DNA from: Limnephilus marmoratus
Taxonomy: Eukaryota; Arthropoda; Insecta; Trichoptera; Limnephilidae
Length of the DNA: 64,000 nucleotides
Direction: 5' to 3'
Assembly (NCBI GenBank): GCA_917880885.1
Contig: OU862927.1
Location: forward strand, 18,617,450 to 18,681,449
The position numbers and the translations under genes were made by a program. The number at the start of each line of letters is the position of its first letter. Position 1 is the first letter of the stretch. The notes beneath the pieces were generated by a model. The model did no database searches. It was not told the DNA's origin and saw only the letters and a program-made list of their open reading frames with translations. Below are positions 36,901-48,900 of the stretch, piece by piece.

Positions 36901-39900
36901 ATTTTTCGTTAAGTAGATATAGAATGAAACATATTTATCTTTGTGGACAAAAAACGAAAAACATAAATTAAAATGAAATTTCGACTTGTCCAAATTATTC
37001 AAAAATTACAAAAAGCTACCATTTTGTATATTTGGCTTTTTCATCTACTTTATCCAAAACGTCGTTTTCTTTGGAAATAATTTAATAAAATCCTTGACAT
37101 GTCATTTTTAAATTATACAATGTGTACACCATCTTAGCAATTATTTGCAATCTATTGCGTTCCTTGGTCCACTGGGTGTTTTTTAAAGAGAAAACTCTTT
37201 GAAAGTAATATTCCACCAAAGTCAGAAGTTCGGAAGACAAAACCCGTGCGAACCAAAAAAGCGTAACAAAAGCCGGACAGGCCGGACATATTAATATTTA
37301 GCCGGACACGACCTAAAAAAGCCAAACATGTCCGGCTAAAGCCGGACAGATGGCAACCCTAGTCACGTAGTTTGGGTACGTTCCCTTATAATAATTGTTA
37401 CCTTTTGTGCTATGCATAAAAATCTTGTCTTAAACATTAGTTTATCAATTAAAAAAAATTATGATAAGAAATGTAGTTGAACAATTATTCATCTTTGGCA
37501 TCAGCTGGCATGAAAACATAAAAAATAAACAATTCAATCGGGAACACCGGTCACCAAAAAGTATTGCCTAATGGAAACCCTTTACCAGTTTCTTAAAACA
37601 AATAATAAATGGTATATTAAAAATCCATCAAATAGTGAGGATGTTTTACACCAGTTAAATATGCATTACATTATTATTTCACCCTGATGTAAATTAGCGT
37701 TCGCAGAATGGTTGTAAAATTGCGAAATCCGCTGTAACCAGAATGTCGATAGTATTTTGCTCCGGTGATAAAAATGTCTGCCCTACATCGGGTAAAAAAG
37801 TGTTGTGTAAATAGGTACTCGTAAATTTGTTCGCGATAACGTAGTCGCTTTGATCGTGTGCATTGTATTTTTTTTGTTATTTGGAAGCTTTATGAACATT
37901 TTGCACTATGTGGATTTTATCTCATCATTGACTTTAATTGTGAAATTTTGTTATTTTTAAGTTTCGGCGATTTGGAGGAAAAGGTTTCTATTATTCGCAG
38001 CTTTTCGCTGCTTGAAGAAACTGCATCTCGTTGGAAAATGTTTTTAGTGATGTAAGGTGCTATTAAATTATGGATTATTAAACTAAAATTCTTTGTTAAA
38101 GTAAATGGATGACAAAATACAAATAAAAATATTTTTAATTAAATGAAGACAATATTAGCGAAACTCAATCGGAAATCTGAAATAATAATTATAATATTAT
38201 TTTAGATTTCTTCATATCTAATATTGTCTTCATTTTATTAGTAAAACCAGCTGACCCGACAAACGTTGTTCTGCCATATAAATTATTTCTGGTGAATACT
38301 TTAGTTGTTAAATAAAAATAACGAATGTATTTTAAGTGTGTGGGGATGGGATCTATGTAAGACAGAACATAGATCCCATCATATCTCGACTCTGTGCAGA
38401 AACGGGCGGTCCGTTTGATAGATTCTCCCATCTTAAGAGGGCATTACCAGAGAAAGCCGGAAATACGTCATTTTCAAAAAAGTTTTTAGACGTATTGACT
38501 CTTTTCCACAAAAAATTATAAATGGATTTCTAAAGATTGTTCTTTTATCTAGCATAGTTATGTAATAAATTTTTAGAATTTTTTTAATTTTTAGTATAAT
38601 AAGGTTATTCCATAGGTCGTTGGCAGATTTGTTAAATTTTCAAAAAAGTTTTTGTATTATACCACACCCATTTCAAATAATGTAATCATGCAGTAAAATA
38701 AATCAATATATTATCTAGCAAAGTTATGTATTAGAATTTTAATTTTAGTTTCAATAAAATCATTAAAAATATGTACGTACATGTGTTTCTTGACGAAAAT
38801 TGGTCCATTTGTGTATTTATTTGCGCACTTACAAACTAATATATTTCAGATTTTTTTAACATTCTTATTAAATTTAGACATTATTGAAAAATGATAAATA
38901 CTTATAATCAAAAAATAACTACAAAAAGTACACTATTTTAATAGTTTTATCATCACGCCTTTCAGCATTTTTGGATGAAGGTATAAATTAAAGCTAATTT
39001 GGATTGAAATACATTCGATATTGAGTTATAATTTAAAAAAGCTGGTACGGAGAATAATCAATCTTTCTCATTGTAACCGCCCTGCACGATCGGAAGAACA
39101 ACTTTCGACGAAATGTGGATTTTCGTCCGCTGGCTGGTTAAACGCTCTTAACAGACGGATTGCAATTTTTAGAGCACGGGCGTCGTGTGGGAATGCTATC
39201 CTTGTTCTACGCGTATTACAATGGAAGATGCTCCGAGGAACTAGCGTTATTGATCCCTTCGGCACCGGTGCATAGTTGGAAAACACGCTAAACGCGTGCC
39301 CAACATATGTAAACAATTGACATTTGTAACATGAGAACGGGTCGCTTCTTCGACACGTTCTTTTGTTCAACAGCTCGTCTGTGGAATGATTTGCCGGCCT
39401 CTGAGTTTCCTCCTTCCTACAACATGAGTCTCTTCAAGACCAATGTTCTTCCTTCCTGTCCTCAAAAAGACCCTCCACACAGCTTCTCTCCAAATGCAAT
39501 ACCCATGCTGTTTAGACGTGTTTGACAGATCTGACGCCCGGTCAGATCTGTCCCTCAGAGACTCTAATCACTAATGGAATAATATTTCAGAGACCCTAAT
39601 GGAATAATATTTCCAGAATGTCGAGACTTATCAACTTGTCAAAGCGTTGATTTTTGTTGTAAAATATGACTTTCGGCAGTTGATACGCAATATTTAAATT
39701 CACCGTCATCTCCGTTTTTTTTTATTCGTGTTATTATTATGTTTTAATGGACTATTGTCCGTAAATTAATAAATAAATCGGTAGAAATGCGGGAAGCCGG
39801 GCATTAAAGGGTTAAATCACATTTTACCAAAACTTTCTCATCCAACGTTAAAAAATACGTCCCCTTATTACGAAACAAGGGTAGGTTCCTACGTAACTTG

Positions 39901-42900
39901 TATGGTAGTATGGTGCCAAGTACCGTAGACCAATCTGTCTTTAATGTAAATTCAGCGGACCTGCCGTCAAATCGAATGACGTCAATACTTACCCGCTGTA
40001 TACCTTGTACCTACCCAACCCACCCCTTCACCCCCATTCTTCCATTCTCTCGCCGCACAATAATAGACTGGGCCGCCCCATTAACGATAGAATGGGTTAC
40101 CTTCGATTATATAAAGATGGAGGAGAATTATAGTATCACTAGCGCAGGCCATTTTTTGTCAAACTCTGGATCATTGGCTTTCAAAACAACAAAACATACC
40201 TGTCAGTAAACAAATTTAAACGAAATAAATATATATACAGGATGGCGAAAAATTAATCATCCAATTTTGTTTTTGAATAACTTTTTTACTGAATAAAAAA
40301 ATGATTTTGAGTAATTGAAATCTTTATTTGGACTTTTAAATGTTTTTCTGTTAAGTGGAAAAGATGATATCCGTCAAGCTGCCGCCAGTGTTGATAGTTG
40401 ATACACATTTGTGCCCGTTTAATCGCATTTTCCATGACTTTTCCGCAAGATTTCCGGTGATAACTGTTCGCATTCCTGTCGAATATTCTCCTTAAGAGCT
40501 GCGATTGTCTGAGGCTTGTTGGGATAAACCCGCGACTTCAAATAGCCCCAAAGAAAGAAGTCTGGGATGGTTAAATCGAGCGATCTTGCTGGCCATACCA
40601 AATCGCCAAAATGAGAGATTACGCGACCAGGAAACGCTTCCTTCACATTATCCATTGTGGCTCGTGCTGTGTGCGCGGTTACACCGTCTTGTTAAAACCA
40701 CATGTTCACCAAGCCCCGTTCATTCAATTCCGGAAGTAAGAAGTCATTTATCATGGCCCTGTAGCGTTCGCCAGTAACAGTGACCGTAATGCCAATGGCG
40801 TCCTCAAAAAGTACGGCCCAATCACTCCTCCCGCGTCAACGCCGCACCACACAGTGGCTTTGAGTGGATGTAATGGCTTTTCGTGCATCGTACGCGGATT
40901 TTCAGTGCCCCAGAAATAAATATTTTGCTTATTGGCGTAACCGTTTAAGTGGAAATGCGCCTCGACGCTCATGACGACTTTCGACACAAAATCGCTAAAC
41001 GCGTTAAAGCTTAAATCGACACAATTATTCCACGCTCTTGCGGAGTATAGCGCTCCATTGCTTGTCTGTTTGTATTCTGCAGCTATCTAGTTCACAAATG
41101 TCAAATATGATTGACGTACGACGCCACTTGCAAAAATTATAACATCTTCCGATAGGGAGATTAATTTTGCGCCACCTTGTATATATGTATGTATTTATCT
41201 CGTTCGGATCCACAGTAGAGGGACCGCACCTGGTGCACCCATTCACCGACAGCCGAAATTAGTATATTAAATTATATTATCCTAGCTAGAGGATTGCTGT
41301 TATTTTTATTCATTCATTTCTATTCTCGTACGTACAGTTTATACATTAAGTTCCACTTATGTTAATAATCACTACTGTTCGGGATAGTAGCAGTGTTTTG
41401 TGAACACCTCACTCGTAGAGCCTGTGCTGAGGTGTTCGCATGTTATAGATAAAGTGTTATCACTCCGTCATAAGTAAAAACACAGCATGAGGTTCTCAGG
41501 AGGATTTTTAAAATGTCTGAGCTCTCCGTTCAATGATTTTTTTGTGGAATATCATTATGGATACATTTTTCTTTTGGTGTTCAAGTATATTTTTGGTGAC
41601 CGTTTGACCGTTTTAATTCTTTGATCTATACATTAAAAAATATGTATATATATTGTTTAACCTTAAATAAAAAATTGTTATCTACATTCGTTGTCTCCAC
41701 CTTTTTAACACGAGCTTTGCTCAAAAAAAAGGTGTGAGACATATTAAATAATATATATTTTTTAGAAAAAACTTTATAGATTAATAACAAGTAATTTTTG
41801 TAACTTTTATTAAATAAATACAAAAAAAAACAAAAACAAAAAATTACCAACTAAAGTAGGAAAATGAAATAAAGAAAATCAATATGAATTACGAAGTGCA
41901 ATTGAGTGTAATTTTTTGTCAGTCCGTCTTTAGCCAACACAAATAAGCTCGATGGTTTGCCCACGCGAGAAAATGACGCCGAATGAAATATCAAAATGAC
42001 GCGACGCTTCTCGTGAATGTCTTGCGCATGTGTGGATGAAAGTTCGATGAGACGGTCGTAGCGCCATCTGTCATTCAACAACATAAATAATTTCGTTCTG
42101 TTTGAAATACGAAAGACGATTAAATTTATTCAGACAAAAATACTAAAATCGCGATTAAAAAATGGGAGGGTGGGGGTAGGAGGTTAAAATTTGGGGTTAT
42201 AGGTATTTTTTGATGCCAAATAAAAAAAAAATACAAAAAAAAATGTCAAAAAATTAGAATTTTTTTCTGGGTCATCATCATCATCACTATTGGCTCTACA
42301 ACCCCTGGTGGATCTTGGCCTCCTCAAGAATCTTCCTCCACTCATCTCGGTTTTGTGCCAGCTCTCTCCAGTTTAGAAACTCCAAGATAGATATGTCTTT
42401 GAGGACGTTGTCGCTCCATCTTAATCTTGGCCTTCCCAGGCTCCTTCGCCCTATCGGTCTTGAGTTCAGCAGGGACTTTGGTGCTTGATGCTCGGTCATT
42501 CTCTCCACATGACCCAGCCACCGAAGTCTTCCCAGTTTTATAAATTTCACGACGTTTTGCTCCTTAAACAAGGTATAGAGCTCATTGTTATAACGTCTGC
42601 GCCAAAATCCATTTTCTAGAACCGGTTTTTTTTCTGAGTAGAGACACCCTAATCACCTAGCGGTATGAAATATACTTTAAAACCTATTCTCATACCAAAA
42701 AAAAACCTAAAAATCGGTCAAGCCGTTTCGGGGGAGTTTTTATGTATAAGATAGGGATATCGACCAGTACCTCTTCTAGAACATTTGGTAAAAAATCTTT
42801 AAAATCCGTCCAATTTTGGAGGGAAATACAAATTCTCGATTTTGACGAATGTTGGTATTACCAGCCAGAGGTGCACTATTATTCAAATTTCTCGGCGAAC

Positions 42901-45900
42901 ATGTTTCTTCTTAATTTGTAAATTATTTAAATTTACAAGTGTTTTCGGAAATTATTTTCAAAACACTAATCGTCATTGATATTACTATTTATAAAGTAAA
43001 ACATGTGATTACTGTACGTTAATCAAAATTTGATTTCAAATTGAACATCAACAGCGAAAACGAATTGCTGTTCCACATTTTGCTTGGCATGACCAGTTCT
43101 TAAAAACCAAACCAAATTGCATGCTAATGTCTGACCAATCTACTGGTTCACGTAAAATATTATAATAATGTTTTAAGATTGATATCAGGATATTTTCTAA
43201 GAAAAACTATACTCTGTTTAGGTTGAGTGAATTTTGAACATGCAATAACAAGCCATCGTGAAAGAATTTTTTTTTTATTAAAATTTCATCTGCGGTACTC
43301 GTATGTACCTACTTACAGTACCAAACTAGTGTAAAACAAAAATAAATGTTTATTTATTTAAACATGTTTAGTAAGGTGGTCCAAAAATTTTTTTTATTAT
43401 TTTTCATTTGGCCACCTCGTGAATTTGTTACACGTATTCGTAGAAATAACACAGTAAAATTTCAGCGATGTAGCTCAAGTAGAAAGGGGTGCTCAATCGA
43501 GTGTTGTTTTTGAATTTTTTGTGTAAAATGCTTAATTTTTACTTTTTGCTACAGGCCAGTTTCGTGTGTTAAACTATTAAATAAATATTAAAATAAACCT
43601 GAAGAGTTTTATAGACAAATGTGAACAGTATTTGATACTTATTTAGTAGACTGTGAAGTGAATCAGTGTAGTAAAATGTGTTCATCTACTCGAAAAAAAT
43701 ACGAAATTTTTCTACTTGGGTTTCGAGATATTGAGCCATTGATAAGGCTTAACCAACATCCTACTCTTCGGCAAGTTTTACTCCATTATCACTACATATT
43801 AAATGATTCCAAAAATGTGAAAGATTCCGTGCATGTACTTATTCAAGAACTTATAAAAGTATGGAGTAAATCTAGTATTCCGACCAGACAACAAAATCAC
43901 TGCATTGAAAAACTGATTAAGTTTCTTAAGAACTGGCTGCTATTGAAGAAAAATAGAGGAAGAAATTCTGAAGCACAAAGAAAGGAGAGTATTTGTTTAA
44001 AAAAGAACTAGACAAACTTTTTGATATTGCCCATGCAAGCGCTTTGAATTTGATAAAAATTGCGGAAGACGGAGCGTTTCTCATCGATCAAAGATGAGAA
44101 TGTAAGATGATTATGACTTCAATCAACAAGAAACTAGAAAAGGTCAAAGAAAGTTCTCTAAAACGGAAACAAAGATCTGAAGAATTGAAAGAAATGGCTG
44201 CTAAAAGTAATTCTTCATCTTCGGTGGTGTCGAGACAAGAGTTAGAACTTGAGTTCAGCTTCAGTGCACTTCTAGTCATGCTAGCATATTAGAGGATAAG
44301 TCCAAATTTAAGTTTGTAGTGCGTTGAGCTGTCTACAAGTGACATATTTACATAATACGTTACCAGTGCGCTTGATCGTAACAAGATTTAAACTAATCAA
44401 GAGAGAAGAAAAACAAATTGTTCGATTTGTTAGTTATCATCTACACCAAAGTTTGAATCGACGCGTCTTTGGCAGCAGATGCACCAGTAAATGACTTAAT
44501 ACTTTGGAATAGCTTAAAATTGTATAAAGTCATTGATTCCGAAATCAGTATAGCAGCTAGGGGTGTCTTAGAGCGTCACTTATGGTATTTCTCAGATGAA
44601 CTAGTCGCATTTACCTTGTTTTCTGAGAAGCTTTCTGATGCTGAAAAAGAGGCCATTGTTCAAAAAATAAATTCCGATGGCGGTAATCGTTCAGTATGAG
44701 GTGATTCTGCTAAGCTTGCCTCAGAGGTTACATTAGAAGCTTTTGCAACACAAAGAACGTTGAAAACGCTCTTAGTTCTTGATTTCAAGGACTCTTTCTT
44801 GCAATTATTTCCTGAGACTTGGAATAACAATGTTGATTACATTTAAGGCACAAGCTGAGTCAAAAATTTGCATGTTGTTAATGATACAGCTGAGAAAGGT
44901 GTTAAACTATTTGAAGATTACAACACGATACTCACTAAGAATTAGGAAGAAAAGCAATTTTTACTTCACATCGTTGAACAAAACAGAAAATCGTTGCTAC
45001 TGAAACATTAAAAAAGGAGTTAACAAACATAGTTTTGAAAGATTGCGAATAATATTATGTTAATTATTGCTTTGTTACCAAATTTTGTTCAAATTTAAAT
45101 ACGTTTTATACTTATTTGACTAAAATACTTGTAATATTAATAAACCTTAAATTACGTGTTTTACTTAAAATCCAGAACTTTTGTCAGAAACTTCCAATTC
45201 GATGAGCACCCCCTTGTATATAAGATAGAGGGCTGAAATTTTTTACACATAATAGGAATGGTAGGTGTAACAAATTAAATGGGTGGCTATATCTACATTT
45301 GAAAAAAAATATATTACTATAGAGGCCTGGTCCACCTTAAATTGTTTAGCCTTATTAAAAAACATCGATTGATAAACAACTGTGTATGTGAAAACCTAGA
45401 AACTGACAAAATATTTCGTTATTTGTTTTTGGGGTGTTATGCCGTGTTGCGCTACCTCCTTCTTTAGCCAACGTTTCGGACAGCGTTGCAGTGTCCATCA
45501 TCACCAGTGTATATCATCAGGGCAGATCCGGCAGATTTGTCGCATCTACCGGATCTGCCCTAATGATGGACACTGCAACGCTGTCCGAAACGTTGACTAA
45601 AGAATGAGGTAACGCAACACGGCATAACAGCCCAAAAACAAATAAAGAAAATACTTTTGGCCGTGAAAATCTTAAAACGTATCTGACAAAAATAAATACT
45701 TAAGAGCGCTGCCGGTCGCTGCGAACATTTATGAATAGGTATTTTAAAAAATCTCTTTTATTTCACTCTCTGACAGTAGTCAGAATCGCGCTATAGATGT
45801 GTGAGTGAATGCAGGCCTTGTGTGTGTGGGCTACGCGCTTCACCCGTGTCGAATTATTATTTCTGCCGACCACGCATGTTCCAATCTGCAAATGTGTAGA

Positions 45901-48900
45901 GACAAGACCGCTCGCAGGGGCGTAAATTTTGACGTAAGCGTCTATGAATATGCTATTATAGCTACTTATCGTTGTTGCGCGCACAAAATATCCTGTGGGT
46001 ATTTTAGAATATTAGGATACATAATAAAAAAAAACCGAAAAAAAAAAATTGGGGACCCATATTTTTATTTATTTTCATTAATTGTAGAGTTATTTTTGAT
46101 ACCATGTTTGGGTGAAAACAAGTGGGCTTAATATACATTTTTTTATTAAAACCGACAATTTTTTCTTAAATTTTGCATTCAGGATTTTTGTGCGCACTTT
46201 TTATGCACATATGATATTTTGTGTAGCAAACGTAGGAAAGGCAACTTGACCTTTCTCATTGGACCCATATCCCTCAGGCCTCGGGCATATTTTTTCATAA
46301 GGTCGAAATATTTCCGCTTTGCAATAAAATCCAAATAAATGGAATATTTCTGATAGTATCCGAAAACTAAAAATTGTTTTTGAAAGGCGATGAAATACGC
46401 TTTTAAATTTTGAAATCCGAAATAAACCTTTGCTTTTCGAATATAAAAATTTTGAACGCACACATAATTTTTTTAAAAATGACTCATCTTACGTTTTTTC
46501 TAACTAAAATTACTGATAACGAAAAAAATAAAAACACGTACATATTTATTACACAAATGTATTGTTAACATTTCCGTCACCTCACTTTTTTATTGTTTCA
46601 TGTAAAAATAATTAATAGATACAAAATTCCATAAGTTTCATAAACTTTGGTTTTATAAAGGTGTACAATTCCATTATTTTGTGGTTAACTTTTGAATTTG
46701 AATATAAAGTTTGATATTTTCTCTTTCTCTTTCGAACACCGTTTAAAACTTATTTCTCAACATAATAGTAAGGGAGACACAAGATCGATATGAGTTGTTC
46801 CCAAAGCTAACAAATAGCCGAGGGGGGGGGGGGGGGGGGGGTTAAATTTGGATTTGTGACCAAAACACCCAAATAAATTGAAAATGTATTTTTTTAGCAA
46901 AAGGTAGAGAAAATATCTTGTGCTGATAAATATGTTTTATTTTATTTATTTTTGTTTCAAATTACGAAATATTGGTCTTAAAAAAATGAATTTCGTATGA
47001 TTTTGGATGCAACTTAATTTTTTGGTAATTTTTTGACAGTTAAATAGAAATATTAAAAAAATATTTTTGCTTTACCTACTGAGTTAATATTGAAGAAAAT
47101 ATATATATTTTAATATTTAATATAGATGTATAATTGTACAGTGGAGTTATATAAATTACATATGGTGTACATACATAGGATACGGTTACATACTAAAATA
47201 TTGTGCACTTGGGAGAAATTCGAAAAATCTAAATAAAATAGAGGTGAATATAGATTAATAATAAATAGAAAGAATGAGAAAAACAGGTAATTATTTAGTT
47301 AATTATTCCTGATGAAGTTTGAGTTTCAGTTTATTGATGTCTTTGGTTTTTTTTATTTCAATGGGAAGGTTGTTGAAAAACTTTATTCCTAAATAGATGT
47401 AATTGTTTTGCATTAGTTTGGTATTAAATTTTGGTATTTTGATGTTATCTTCATATCTTTTTGATTTTAGTTTAAAATTTTTTGATGATATTATCTTTGT
47501 AAATTTGGGTAATTGCATTTTTCTTGAAGATATTCTCTACTCGAGGCACCGTGAAATCTGCGAAAAGCGTTTCTGTTGGATAAGTGGAGGGTTTCTTTAG
47601 GATTACTTTAATGATTAGTTTCTGGATTACTTTGATCGGGGTTAGAATATTGTTGTATGACCCCCCCCCCCATGCAATAATTCCATATTGAATTAATGAC
47701 TGGATTAGTGCATAGTATACTCTTTTTAGATTGTTGAGATTATTATTATTTTTTTATATGAGCTCCACACAGGAGGCCCTGAGAAAAATAATTTCTCTGA
47801 GGGCCTAGGTCATCTTTGGGGATGCTGTGTGTATATTATTAAAAAAACATTTCTTTGGGTAATTTTAATTTATGTGCGACAAATTTGAGTTAAAAAAATA
47901 ATACGAATTCTTGCACACAAAAAGACTTTTTTTCTCATTTTAATTTTATAGTTTTATATTTTTTTTATATTTCTGTAGTATATAGGGATTTAATTTTATA
48001 ATTTTATATTTTTTTATATTTCTGTAGTATATGTAGTATATTTTTTTAAATAATTACCATTAATTACAAGTAATGGTCAGAGTTGCCTCTAAAATGATTA
48101 AAAAGATGAATTTTTGAAAAATGGGATATATTTGTCAGATTATTTAGGAAACCGTGGTGAATCAAATGGTGTAAACAAAAAAAAATTTGGTCGAAAACCT
48201 CACATGGGATATTTTGTGAATGCAACGACGATATTTTCTCAAGAGTTTTGAGAATAAATATATATATATATATTTTTTTTATACGTTATTAATTTATCAA
48301 AAAAAACATTCTTGCATCTATTTATTATATACTTGATGTGGAAAATAACATAGTTACTATATTAAGCCAAATAATGTATATGCGGATATACAATTGGATA
48401 TATGCATAATAATAATTATACCATAATAAAAAGTCATACAGCTTCATATGTGCTAGAGCTACAAAACTACACTACTTGGATGTTTTTGACCACAAATGTT
48501 TAAAAAACTGGCGTAAAAGTACTAATGACGTGTAAGCCCATAGAAGGGTTCTCGAGAAACACAGAAATGCATTGATTGAAATTGCACAAACGAATTGGTT
48601 ATGGCGACCCAGCTTGAAATGCTGCAAATGGGTCCAATCTTTGTGGCGTCATTTTTAGTTAAATGAGAACAAATAACTTTGTAAAAACAGCTTTATGTAA
48701 TCAATATTATCAACATATTTCGAAAACAGAGTATTCTCTTCGTCAGGATAAGATTAATATTAAAAGACAAACAAGTATAGGCATATGAGAATTATAGACA
48801 AAATATTAAAGGGAGAGGTGATTAATTACTTAAAAATATCACAAAATGCAATTATACATATAAAATGAAATATAAAAATTATTTTTAAGTTAAATACCCT

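Noticed and set aside
39898..40209. A 103-codon open frame
   Set aside because: No recognisable domain, no splice context and no conservation evidence available.
45805..46131. A 108-codon open frame
   Set aside because: It ends in AT-rich repeat sequence and encodes nothing recognisable.
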